This document shows positions 1-5,896 of a stretch of DNA of 6,675 nt, piece by piece. The stretch is from Thiohalomonas sp. (GTDB taxonomy: Bacteria; Pseudomonadota; Gammaproteobacteria; GRL18). The stretch lies in assembly GCA_023864145.1 (NCBI GenBank), contig JAIVER010000069.1, positions 1 to 6,675 on the forward strand, in the 5' to 3' direction. The position numbers were made by a program, and so were the translations under genes. The notes beneath the pieces are model-generated. The model was not told the origin of the DNA and did no database searches. It was given only the letters and a program-made list of their open reading frames with translations. The first letter of the stretch is position 1, and each line of letters starts with the position of its first letter.

Positions 1-51
1 TGTATGTTCTTTTCTGTCCCATTCTTGCACCTCAATAAGTGATTGTTATTA

Positions 52-264
52 TCTCTTATTAAAGTGTACGGTTCCATTAGACCACAACAGATAGAGTGTG
101 GGGCGAAATAAACCATACTCTTGACTCATTTGACTCACTGAACCATGTAACCCTTGGTTTGCCAATACCTTTGCGCTAAACTCTATTTTCTGGGAAGTCC
201 TTAAATTAGTGTTGTGCGAGCCTGTCACGGGTATTGCTCCTGGATAAATTGTCTGGTAACAATA
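52..264 (-). pseudogene. Transposase-like N-terminal fragment with helix-turn-helix (remnant)
   Basis: Read on the minus strand, 71 codons between stops at 265-267 and 49-51 give a coherent coding stretch. Its middle (residues about 25-58) reads QKIEFSAKVLANQG, then HGSVSQMSQEYG, then RPTLYLLW. This has the shape of a short helix-turn-helix of the kind found at the N-terminus of several transposase families, where a Y/H-G-x-S/F-R-P/Q-T-L/V-Y recognition helix is common. There is no credible start codon, and two stops in a row close the frame at its 3' end. In the same frame the sequence then continues as QSLIEVQEWDRKEHT to the window edge, so the gene may be interrupted by nonsense codons rather than finished. 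It is most likely the decayed head of an insertion-sequence gene. Family assignment is from memory of similar proteins and is not secure. Confidence 0.5.
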
Positions 265-343
265 TTATCTCAGAACACGGGTTTGATGACTTCCTTTTTT
301 ATTGCTGAGCTCAGAAAACTGTAAAGCGGGGTTGAGCTGTCCC

Positions 344-384
344 GTTTTAAGCTCATCAAGTCGGATCTATGCTGAGCTTAAAAC
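344..384. repeat. Perfect 12-bp inverted repeat with 17-nt loop
   Basis: gttttaagctca (344-355) is the exact reverse complement of tgagcttaaaac (373-384). No T-tract follows on either side, so it does not look like a terminator. Because of the repeat, both strands encode a similar peptide (ELKT, then QLN a few residues on) reading outward from the loop. It may be a residue of mobile-element ends or of an old inverted duplication. Confidence 0.55.
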
Positions 385-399
385 AACTGCGACGCAGTT
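385..399. repeat. 15-bp palindrome (7-bp arms, 1-nt centre)
   Basis: aactgcg-a-cgcagtt follows directly on the 344-384 inverted repeat. A further perfect 10-bp palindrome, ctgagctcag, sits at 305-314. Three palindromic elements within 100 bases suggest a structured end or protein-binding site of a decayed element, but there is no coding context to assign it. Confidence 0.45.
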
Positions 400-575
400 A
401 AATTACAATGAGTGCTGGAGGCTTATTTTGGCAAAGGCAATGGAGAAATTTAAGGTTAATCTGGGCTCTGATAATTATGTGAGACTACCAGCTCCTTCAT
501 AGAACATAATGAGTTAGACTTTTAGGTTGTTTATGCTAAATTTTGGTTGCTGGCAGGGTTAACTGATTTTTTTAG

Positions 576-767
576 GTTGAACGCTTTTTTGGAAGTCTCA
601 AGCACGACTGGATATTTAAAATTGCTCAACCTATCCGTGAAGATATGAAAAAAGATGTCGCAGTTTAGATGAGGTATTACAACCTTGAAAGGCTGCATAC
701 AGCGAATGGTGATCAGTCACCAATTAACTATGAAAATTCTCTAAAAAAAGTGTCCGGTTGGACTTGA
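576..767 (+). pseudogene. IS3-family transposase (OrfB) C-terminal remnant
   Basis: The frame reads VERFFGSLKHDWI, then PIREDMKKDVAV, a TAG stop (666-668), MRYYNLERLHTANGDQSP, INYENSLKKVSGWT and a TGA stop. This is the classic end of the IS3-family DDE (rve) integrase domain: ERFF-SLK-(E/D)W carries the catalytic glutamate region, and YYN-x-x-RLH-x-A-x-G-x-x-SP closes the domain. The in-frame amber stands where related proteins usually have an aromatic or small residue before (I/M)RYYN, and a TAG (573-575) lies immediately upstream, so the frame cannot make a transposase. The first two catalytic aspartates and OrfA are absent from the window. The element is dead and has lost its left side. 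Its 3' end overlaps the terminal inverted repeat, as is usual in this group. Confidence 0.85.
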
Positions 768-775
768 CCAGTACA
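751..775. mobile_element. Right terminal inverted repeat of the IS3-family element
   Basis: The segment runs from tgtccggttggac through ttgaccagtaca and ends in CA at 774-775. Read inward from the end on the minus strand it begins TGTACTGGTCAAG, the TG...CA form expected of IS3-family termini. It overlaps the last codons of the transposase. Directly beyond it the reading frame of the neighbouring phosphoglycerol transferase pseudogene begins, so this is the insertion boundary. No matching left end is present between 1 and 575. Confidence 0.7.
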
Positions 776-1177
776 TCCAGCTTATAGGCCGCAAAGATCA
801 TATTAAATACTTCTTGTGGATATTCCAGATATTAAACAAACAAAAAGTTGGGTCTGACATCATATTCTACAAAGAAAGGCAGAGTAGCATTCTCTATGTA
901 AATAAAGAATAATAAAGCAAAAAAAAATAAACCTTTAAAAAATGATTAACGGTAGGTTTCACTTGTTTTGGCGCCAGAGTTAGTAAAATAACAGGGATCA
1001 GGAGACTGCCGCCGACAACTATGACATCCATTTTTAAGCCATACAAAAAGGCCAGCCAATAATTAACATCACTATCAGCAAAGCGCTCAAAATATAAGCT
1101 GAAAAGAACCACTCACCCAACAAAAAAATGGACAAAAGCGCCAAAAAATAATACATCAGGATCTTAATCAGTTTCAC
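776..1177 (-). pseudogene. LtaS/OpgB-like phosphoglycerol transferase, truncated and frameshifted
   Basis: Joining three minus-strand frames restores one protein. The first runs from a GTG at 1177 to about 1112 (KLIKILMYYFLALLSIFLLG), the second from about 1112 to 897 (LYFERFADSDVNYWLAF, then LYGLKMDVIVVGG), and the third from 900 to 776 (ENATLPFFVEYDVRPNFLF, stop, YLEYPQEVFNMIFAAYKLD). Each join fits a 1-base deletion, and a TAA (832-834) replaces what is probably a glutamate codon. The pattern matches the N-terminal membrane region of LtaS-family (alkaline-phosphatase superfamily) proteins: hydrophobic helices, F-L-x-G-L-(R/K)-x-D, then the Y-D-x-R-P-N and Y-P-x-E-V stretch that precedes the periplasmic sulfatase-like catalytic domain. 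That domain is missing because the reading ends at the IS3 terminus at 775. Intact relatives transfer phosphoglycerol to glycans or lipids outside the cytoplasmic membrane. It lies 71 bases downstream of the membrane-protein gene and was probably co-transcribed with it. Confidence 0.75.
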
Positions 1178-1248
1178 ACACCACTCTTTATTGTTACGTT
1201 GAACCTAGAATAATCACAGAAGAATTTAAACTATTAGCAAGTTACAGC

Positions 1249-1932
1249 TTAGCCTTTTTCCTGTGCTGTAAAGTTTGCCTTATTATAGGGATAGGCCACA
1301 TTGAGTAAAAAGATAATAGAACCCGCAAACTCTAACATTTCACCCTTTTTAGATGATGCCATCAGAACCTGAACCAGAATCAGTAAAAGAACATAGGCAG
1401 CAATTTGATAATTTTGAGCAATCGGTACCGCAAATTTATCTAAAAAGTTCTTCACGCCTTCTTTACGCTTATAAAGCGGGATCAAAACGGCTAAATAAAG
1501 CAGCAGTAAAATACCGATACCGCGGCCAAAAATCACCTTATTCAGTTTAGTATCATTCAGCAGAAGATTGTGTAAATTGGTTTCACCTTGAGCATTATTC
1601 TGAACAAAAAAATCTGAACTTTCAACATTAAAAATACGCTGTCCCCAGGATATTTCTTCTCCAGCAGCAAAAAAGAAAAACAAACCTAACAAGGAAGTCA
1701 TAAATAAGAATAACAGCGGACGTTGAGCTTTGAGCAGCCATACTCTGCGAGAACACACAAAAAGACCAATTAATAAAAAAACAACAGTAGACCACTCAGT
1801 AAAGCCATCCTCCATCACATAATAGAGTTTAAATGAGTCATGATCGACATAACTCCAGATAAAGCCAATTAACGTAAATACCGAACAATAAGCCAAAGCT
1901 ATTTTTTCAAACAACGATAAATTTTTTAGCAT
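1249..1932 (-). CDS. Uncharacterised six-helix integral membrane protein (GEEISWGQR motif)
   Basis: This is a 227-residue protein of unknown function. Hydrophobic helices lie at about residues 10-28, 48-62, 72-90, 137-154, 175-192 and 203-215. The conserved-looking polar residues are on or near membrane faces: EDGFTEW (41-47) before helix 2, GEEISWGQR (91-99) at the end of helix 3, and NNAQGETNLHN (112-122) in the following loop. Clustered E, N, Q and H residues could form a metal or substrate site (inference). No signal peptide is separable from helix 1. A purine-rich AAGGAAAAGG precedes the ATG, with a spacing slightly longer than ideal. The frame is intact and the composition is normal, in contrast to the broken LtaS-like gene just downstream in the same direction, with which it probably formed an operon. 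I recall similar unnamed membrane proteins in gammaproteobacteria but cannot name a family. A role in envelope lipid or glycan chemistry is only a guess from context. Confidence 0.85.
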   Translation of the reverse strand: MLKNLSLFEKIALAYCSVFTLIGFIWSYVDHDSFKLYYVMEDGFTEWSTVVFLLIGLFVCSRRVWLLKAQRPLLFLFMTSLLGLFFFFAAGEEISWGQRIFNVESSDFFVQNNAQGETNLHNLLLNDTKLNKVIFGRGIGILLLLYLAVLIPLYKRKEGVKNFLDKFAVPIAQNYQIAAYVLLLILVQVLMASSKKGEMLEFAGSIIFLLNVAYPYNKANFTAQEKG

Positions 1933-2077
1933 TCTTAAAACCTTTTCCTTAAGACCCTTTTCTTAACCTTAAATTAATCAGGTTAACAGATGGGTGAGCT
2001 TAGTTATTTTCAGTCAGAATTTTATCATAAATAAGCAATTAGAAGCCTTTGAGTATTTAAAGTTCAGTGATCTGCAA

Positions 2078-2102
2078 AAAATTGTACTCAAATTACAATT
2101 TT
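2078..2102. promoter_or_regulatory. Operator-like inverted repeat upstream of minC
   Basis: AAAATTGTA (2078-2086) and TACAATTTT (2094-2102) are perfect 9-bp arms around a 7-base centre, ctcaaat. The right arm covers the position of a -35 element relative to the TATACT at 2119. The symmetry and placement fit a dimeric repressor or activator site. A transcribed hairpin is less likely because the repeat lies upstream of the predicted transcription start. It sits in the divergent region, so it could also serve the membrane-protein gene at 1932. Confidence 0.4.
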
Positions 2103-2115
2103 AAAGGACGTTTTT

Positions 2116-2124
2116 TGTTATACT
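2116..2124 (+). promoter_or_regulatory. Extended -10 promoter of the minCDE operon
   Basis: TGT-TATACT is an extended -10 (TGn followed by TATACT) with one mismatch to TATAAT. No good -35 exists at 16-18 bases upstream (the positions read CAATTT or near it), which is tolerable for an extended -10 promoter. Transcription would start near 2131, giving a leader of about 40 bases before the minC ATG. Confidence 0.5.
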
Positions 2125-2171
2125 ATGTGCATTCACATTTTTATTTGACCACCTGTACAAAATGAGGCTCT

Positions 2172-2948
2172 ATGGACACCCCCTGCTTTGAATTAAAAGG
2201 AAGCTTGTTTACCCTAAGCGTTTTGCAGCTTTTTGATAATGACCTGGAGTTACTAAAAGAACAATTACAAAAACGTATACAAATGGCGCCTGCTTTTTTT
2301 AACCACACTCCCTTTGTGATCGATCTTCATGAATTACCTGAAGATAAGCAGGATCTGGATTTTGTCGCACTAAAAGAATTACTCTTATCATTATCTATTA
2401 TTCCTGTGGGTGTAAAAGGTGCTGATAAGTCACTTTTTCCTAAGCTTGAAGCAGCACATTTAGCAATATTAGCTGAGGCAAAAACAAGCGCTCAGAAGAA
2501 AACAATAATAGAACCTGAGTCTAAGCCTGAACATGAGCCTGAACATGAGCCTGAGACAGTACCTGAAGCTGAAAAAAAAGAACAACCCAAAACTCCTGAA
2601 ACTCAACAAACCCCAGCACGCAGGCCTGCTAAAATAGTTAAACAGACCATTCGTTCAGGCCAGCAAGTCTACGCTCCAGGAGGCGATCTGGTTGTTATTG
2701 GTTCAGTTAGCGCTGGTGCAGAAATACTAGCCGATGACAATATTCATATTTATGGGACCATAAGAGGCAGAGCCTTAGCTGGTGTCCGAGGTGATCAATC
2801 CGCAGCCATTTTCTGCCATTGTTTACAGGCCGAACTCAGTTCAATTGCGGGAATTTACCTATTGAGTGATGACCTGCCAGAGGATAAAATCGGCACATCC
2901 GTACAAATTTATTTAGAAAACGAAAAATTACAAATAGAGTCAATTTAG
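2172..2948 (+). CDS. minC: Septum site-determining protein MinC
   Basis: MinC is the FtsZ inhibitor of the Min system. Its N-terminal domain (about residues 1-105) weakens FtsZ filaments. The C-terminal beta-helix (about 153-258) dimerises, binds MinD and targets septal FtsZ. The C-domain is unmistakable: RSGQQVYAPGGDLVVIG (161-177), VSAGAEILADDNIHIYGTIR, GRALAGV, ELSSIAGIY. The RSGQ motif is the known MinD-binding patch. The protein is 258 residues against 231 in E. coli. The extra length is in the linker (about 112-150), which is rich in proline and glutamate and contains a PEHEPEHEPE repeat. The ATG at 2172 is preceded by TGAGG with a 4-base gap. It is the first gene of minC-minD-minE, with a 35-base gap to minD. 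The frame is intact and the assignment is secure. Confidence 0.97.
   Translation: MDTPCFELKGSLFTLSVLQLFDNDLELLKEQLQKRIQMAPAFFNHTPFVIDLHELPEDKQDLDFVALKELLLSLSIIPVGVKGADKSLFPKLEAAHLAILAEAKTSAQKKTIIEPESKPEHEPEHEPETVPEAEKKEQPKTPETQQTPARRPAKIVKQTIRSGQQVYAPGGDLVVIGSVSAGAEILADDNIHIYGTIRGRALAGVRGDQSAAIFCHCLQAELSSIAGIYLLSDDLPEDKIGTSVQIYLENEKLQIESI
2526..2555 (+). repeat. 12-bp tandem repeat in the minC linker
   Basis: cctgaacatgag occurs twice in tandem (2526-2537 and 2538-2549), followed by a half unit cctgag, with a diverged unit upstream (cctgagtctaag, 2514-2525). In frame it encodes PEHE units. Being a multiple of three, copy-number changes would lengthen or shorten the linker without breaking the gene. 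Confidence 0.85.
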
Positions 2949-2983
2949 CTCTTTTTAAAAACTTACTAGGAACAATTGAAGCA

Positions 2984-3793
2984 ATGGCAAAAATTATTGT
3001 AGTGACATCTGGAAAAGGCGGAGTGGGTAAAACCACCACCAGCGCAGCATTTGGCACTGGCCTGGCACAAAAAGGTAATAAAACAGTTATTATAGATTTT
3101 GACATTGGTCTAAGAAATCTGGATCTCATTATGGGCTGTGAGCGCCGGGTGGTATTTGATTTCATCAACGTCATCAATGAAGAGTCAAACCTGAATCAGG
3201 CATTAATTAAAGACAAGCGAGTTGATAATCTCTACATTTTACCTGCTTCACAAACCAGAGATAAAGATGCTCTGACTCGGGAGGGCGTGGAAAAAGTCCT
3301 TAATGAGTTAGCCAAAACATTTGACTATATTATCTGTGACTCACCTGCCGGTATTGAATCAGGCGCTCTGATGGCACTTTATTTTGCTGATGAAGCACTG
3401 ATTGTCAGTAATCCCGAAGTCTCTTCAGTAAGAGATTCTGACCGCATTTTAGGCATTCTTGACAGTAAAACCAAACGAGTGATTGAAGGCCAATCACCAG
3501 TTAGGGCACATCTGATTATTACGCGCTATTCACCCTCTCGTGTCGAAGATGGTGAAATGCTCAGTGTCGATGATATTATTCAAATTCTGGCAATACCATT
3601 ATTAGGCGCTATTCCTGAATCAGAGTCCGTATTACAAGCATCCAATACCGGCGTCTCTATTATTTTAGATACTGAAAGTAAAGCAGGTCAGGCCTATGAT
3701 GATTTAGTAGAACGTTTTCTTGGTAATGATGTGGAACAGCGTTTTCTAACTCCGGAGAAAAAAGGCTTTTTCTCCCGTGTCTTTGGAGGTTAA
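2984..3793 (+). CDS. minD: Septum site-determining protein MinD (ParA/MinD-type ATPase)
   Basis: MinD is the membrane-cycling ATPase that recruits MinC and is released by MinE. The deviant Walker A motif KGGVGKTT lies at residues 11-18, with signature lysine K11 and K16. Switch [11 protein letters not shown] (38-47) carries catalytic D40, and Walker B/switch II is CDSPAG (118-123). [30 protein letters not shown] and [20 protein letters not shown] are all typical of MinD. The C-terminal amphipathic helix, [12 protein letters not shown] (258-269), is the membrane-targeting sequence, ending like E. coli KGFLKRLFGG. At 269 residues it matches the family (270 in E. coli). The start ATG has a weak upstream AGGA 12 bases away, suggesting translation partly coupled to minC. 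Its stop TAA touches an ATG of the minE reading frame (TAATG). No key residue is missing. Confidence 0.99.
   Translation: MAKIIVVTSGKGGVGKTTTSAAFGTGLAQKGNKTVIIDFDIGLRNLDLIMGCERRVVFDFINVINEESNLNQALIKDKRVDNLYILPASQTRDKDALTREGVEKVLNELAKTFDYIICDSPAGIESGALMALYFADEALIVSNPEVSSVRDSDRILGILDSKTKRVIEGQSPVRAHLIITRYSPSRVEDGEMLSVDDIIQILAIPLLGAIPESESVLQASNTGVSIILDTESKAGQAYDDLVERFLGNDVEQRFLTPEKKGFFSRVFGG
3785..3790 (+). promoter_or_regulatory. minE ribosome binding site within the end of minD
   Basis: GGAGGT forms the last two codons of minD (Gly-Gly). Two adjacent in-frame ATGs follow, at 3793 and 3796. The spacing is 2 bases to the first and 5 to the second, so the second is the better start and gives MAILDYF, matching the MALLDFF start of E. 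coli MinE. Confidence 0.75.
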
Positions 3794-3795
3794 TG

Positions 3796-4071
3796 ATGGC
3801 TATTTTAGATTATTTTAGGAGCAAAAAGAAAAAAACCGCCTCTCTGGCTAAAGATCGTCTGCAAATCATTGTCGCCCATCAAAGAAGTGGTCATGCCAGT
3901 TCAAGGGCAGATTATCTCCCTCAACTCAAAGAGGATATCCTAAAAGTGATCAGCAAGTATGTTGATATTGATCCCAGTCAAATCAAGGTTCAACTTGACA
4001 CTAATGATAGTGACTGCCCTATTTTAGAGCTCAATGTTGCTTTACCCGAACATGGTAAATTAATGAAATAA
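3796..4071 (+). CDS. minE: Cell division topological specificity factor MinE
   Basis: MinE stimulates the MinD ATPase and confines MinC/MinD to the cell poles. The N-terminal membrane-binding stretch is [13 protein letters not shown] (1-13). The anti-MinCD segment, with [16 protein letters not shown] at 15-30, contains R21, I24 and I25 at the same positions as in E. coli. The topological specificity domain follows ([35 protein letters not shown]). With the start at 3796 the protein has 91 residues (88 in E. coli). Starting at 3793 would only add one methionine and leaves too little room to the Shine-Dalgarno. The gene begins 2 bases after the minD stop, so translation is probably coupled. It is the last gene of the operon, and a hairpin terminator follows 11 bases after the stop. 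Confidence 0.97.
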   Translation: MAILDYFRSKKKKTASLAKDRLQIIVAHQRSGHASSRADYLPQLKEDILKVISKYVDIDPSQIKVQLDTNDSDCPILELNVALPEHGKLMK

Positions 4072-4082
4072 AAAAGGGAAGT

Positions 4083-4123
4083 GCAGGGTGGAATGCGTTT
4101 CGCTTTTCCAACCTGCTTTATTT
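4083..4123 (+). terminator. Rho-independent terminator of minCDE
   Basis: gcaggGtggaa (4083-4093) pairs with ttccaAcctgc (4106-4116), with a single internal mismatch. Inside, gcg (4095-4097) pairs with cgc (4101-4103) around a TTT loop. The stem is followed by tttattt (4117-4123). An A-run upstream (aaaaaaggg) is also present. Placement just after minE supports the call. Confidence 0.75.
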
Positions 4124-4306
4124 AGCGCATGATGTATTTACAGCAAAATGATTAACTCTTAAATTTAACAAATCATGACCATCATATTTCTCTGTATTGG
4201 CATTATCCATCCAATAAGACCCGCTATGTAAGCATTCTAACTCAACACGTCCGCCATTAAGCACTGTCAGGTGATAGTTTAAAGTTGTATTAGCAAAATT
4301 TTGTTT
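4118..4306 (-). pseudogene. TonB-dependent receptor beta-barrel fragment (remnant)
   Basis: A minus-strand frame of 62 codons, between stops at 4307-4309 and 4118-4120, reads QNFANTTLNYHLTVLNGGR, VELECLHSGSYWMDNANTEK, YDGHDLLNLRVNHFA. The segment GSYWMD-x-ANT-x-KYDGHDLLNLR is characteristic of late beta-strands of iron-type TonB-dependent outer-membrane receptors (recognised from memory). There is no start codon, no N-terminal plug domain, and no C-terminal strand ending in an aromatic residue. The last residues, VNTSCAK, diverge, and the stop falls inside the T-rich tail of the minE terminator, so both ends have been lost. It explains most of the apparently empty minE-dbpA interval. It is almost certainly non-functional. 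Confidence 0.65.
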
Positions 4307-4367
4307 TTATGATTCTGTGTCATACAACCCAATTTATAAGTCATATAACACAAGAAAACACTTCTTA

Positions 4368-5750
4368 TTATAGTCTTCTAACTCGAAATGAACGCCCTTT
4401 TAGTTGTCCGTCAGCTATTTTTCTCAGAGCATATTGAGCCACGTCCCGGCTCACAGCCACATAGGATTTATTAGCGAATATTTGTATTTTTCCTACCTGT
4501 TTTCCTGCAATACCATCTTTACCCGTTAATGCACCAAGAATATCACCGGGTCTCACTTTTTGCTTTTTTCCGCCATCAATTTGCAGCGTCACCATAGGAG
4601 GTTGATAAACAGCCTTATCCAGTAAATTGACAGGTTGTAAAGGTTCTTCATTAATTGTCTGTCCTAAATAATCTTCAAGCTTTGACAGCTTAAAGTTTTC
4701 TTTGTCAGTATAAATAGTACAGGCTAAACCTTTGTTTCCTGCTCGTCCTGTACGTCCGATACGATGTACATGAACTTCAATATTACGGGCAATCTGATAG
4801 TTAATCACCGCATCCAGTGATTCGATATCAAGGCCCCGTGCCGCCACATCGGTGGCAACCAGGACTGAAATACTTTTATTAACGAACTGAACCAGAGTCT
4901 GATCTCGATCTCTTTGCTCCAGATCACCATGCAATGCCATTGCACTAAAACCATAATCACTCAGTGCGTCAGCAATTTCCTGTGTTTCTATTTTTGTATT
5001 ACAAAACACCACTGCCGATTCAGGACGATAGTGCTGTAATAATAAGCGAACTACGGTCAGGCGGTGGGCATTATCTTTTGCCTTAAATAAATGCTGCGCA
5101 ATAGTGGAGTTATCATGCATCGAAGCCACTTCAACCATTACAGGCTGCTGCATAATACGTTTTGCAACCGATTTAATCTGGTTGGGAAAAGTTGCACTAA
5201 ACATCAGCGTTTGTCTCTGGGCGGGTATCTGGTCAATAATAGCATCCAGAGCTGACTGAAAGCCCATCTCTAACATGCGATCAGCTTCATCCAAAATAAG
5301 CAGGTTCACATTGTCTAATTTCAATGTGTCTTTACCCAGGTGATCTTGAATTCGACCAGGCGTACCAACAATAATATGGGCACCATGCTCTAAAGACGCA
5401 ACCTGAGGTCCAAAAGGCATACCACCACAAAGTGTCAACACTTTAATATTATGAATAGAGCGCCCTAATTTTTGAATTTCTTTAGCTACCTGAACAGCCA
5501 GTTCACGGGTCGGGCAGAGAATCAATGATTGGATGCGAAAGCGTTTAACTTCCAGTTTTTCTAAAAGCCCCAATCCAAAAGCGGCAGTTTTTCCTGAACC
5601 GGTTTGCCCCTGAGCAATCACATCTTTGCCATTTAAAATATGTGGTAAGCTCCTGGCCTGAATTGGAGTCATGGACTGATAACCAAGAGACGTCAGATTC
5701 TTGAGTAAAGCAGGATGCAATTTAAGTGTTGAAAAATCAGTTTGACTCAA
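4368..5750 (-). CDS. dbpA: ATP-dependent RNA helicase DbpA (DEAD-box)
   Basis: DbpA is a DEAD-box helicase that acts on 23S rRNA (hairpin 92 region) during 50S subunit assembly. Numbered from the TTG at 5750 (460 residues; E. coli has 457), the motifs are: Q motif region F6 to TPIQ (28-31), Walker A GQTGSGKT (48-55), PTREL (80-84), GG (109-110), TPGR (130-133), DEAD (154-157), SAT (185-187), ATDVAARGLD (299-308) and HRIGRTGR (329-336). The C-terminal domain (about 385-460), with IDGGKKQKVRPGDILGALTG and ending KGRSFRVRRL, is the DbpA-specific RNA-binding domain. A TTG at 5807 could extend the protein by 19 residues, but it lacks a Shine-Dalgarno, whereas the TTG at 5750 has AAAGGA 8 bases upstream and aligns with the E. 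coli N-terminus. It appears monocistronic and converges on minCDE. All catalytic motifs are intact. Confidence 0.96.
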   Translation of the reverse strand: MSQTDFSTLKLHPALLKNLTSLGYQSMTPIQARSLPHILNGKDVIAQGQTGSGKTAAFGLGLLEKLEVKRFRIQSLILCPTRELAVQVAKEIQKLGRSIHNIKVLTLCGGMPFGPQVASLEHGAHIIVGTPGRIQDHLGKDTLKLDNVNLLILDEADRMLEMGFQSALDAIIDQIPAQRQTLMFSATFPNQIKSVAKRIMQQPVMVEVASMHDNSTIAQHLFKAKDNAHRLTVVRLLLQHYRPESAVVFCNTKIETQEIADALSDYGFSAMALHGDLEQRDRDQTLVQFVNKSISVLVATDVAARGLDIESLDAVINYQIARNIEVHVHRIGRTGRAGNKGLACTIYTDKENFKLSKLEDYLGQTINEEPLQPVNLLDKAVYQPPMVTLQIDGGKKQKVRPGDILGALTGKDGIAGKQVGKIQIFANKSYVAVSRDVAQYALRKIADGQLKGRSFRVRRL

Positions 5751-5758
5751 GGGAATTG

Positions 5759-5764
5759 TCCTTT
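5759..5764 (-). promoter_or_regulatory. Ribosome binding site choosing the dbpA TTG start
   Basis: On the minus strand AAAGGA ends 8 bases before the TTG at 5750. The alternative upstream TTG at 5807 is preceded by a pyrimidine-containing stretch with no purine-rich site. This favours the shorter, 460-residue protein. Confidence 0.6.
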
Positions 5765-5834
5765 GTAATAGGTAAATAGTTGCTAAATCGGGAAGGATAA
5801 CATTCAAACAGGGTTGCTGTCACAAAAAGAAGTG

Positions 5835-5863
5835 ACTATAAGCTTATCAAATGTTATTTAGAA
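5835..5863 (-). promoter_or_regulatory. Possible dbpA promoter
   Basis: On the minus strand TATAGT (5840-5835) is a plausible -10, with a weak TTCTAA 17 bases upstream (5863-5858). It overlaps a 10-bp palindrome, ataagcttat (5838-5847). It would give a leader of roughly 75-80 bases to the TTG at 5750. The -35 is poor, so this is tentative. Confidence 0.3.
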
Positions 5864-5896
5864 ATACACGCTGAGTAGTTACTTATTTTTTAGAAT

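Larger units (their letters stand above)
265..575. other. Unassigned stretch between transposase remnants
   Basis: No gene can be supported here. An open frame on the plus strand from a TTG at 302 to 502 (66 codons) has no ribosome binding site, no recognisable motif and an unusual composition. A minus-strand frame over about 268-366 reads DELKTGQLNPALQFSELSN and also stops early. Both look like debris. The stretch holds short inverted repeats (listed separately). Its last 35 bases (about 540-575) loosely resemble the segment that precedes the IS3-family VERFFGSLKH motif, but the frame is lost. Confidence 0.4.

Noticed and set aside
302..502. Plus-strand open frame of 66 codons from a TTG
   Set aside because: It has no ribosome binding site, no recognisable motif, and lies over palindromic repeats in insertion-sequence debris. 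The peptide looks like chance translation.
1353..1550. Plus-strand open frame of 65 codons
   Set aside because: It is antisense to the well-supported membrane-protein gene and has no start signals of its own.
1933..2077. Promoter for the minus-strand membrane-protein gene
   Set aside because: Only AT-rich partial -10 matches were seen (for example GATAAAAT on the minus strand), with no acceptable -35 at proper spacing.
2836..3177. Minus-strand open frame of 113 codons across the minC-minD junction
   Set aside because: It is antisense to two secure genes, and the predicted peptide has no domain features.
4345..4375. Possible hairpin (AAGAA/TTCTT on the minus strand) as a dbpA terminator
   Set aside because: The stem is only 5 A-T-rich pairs and no T-tract follows, so it is too weak to call.
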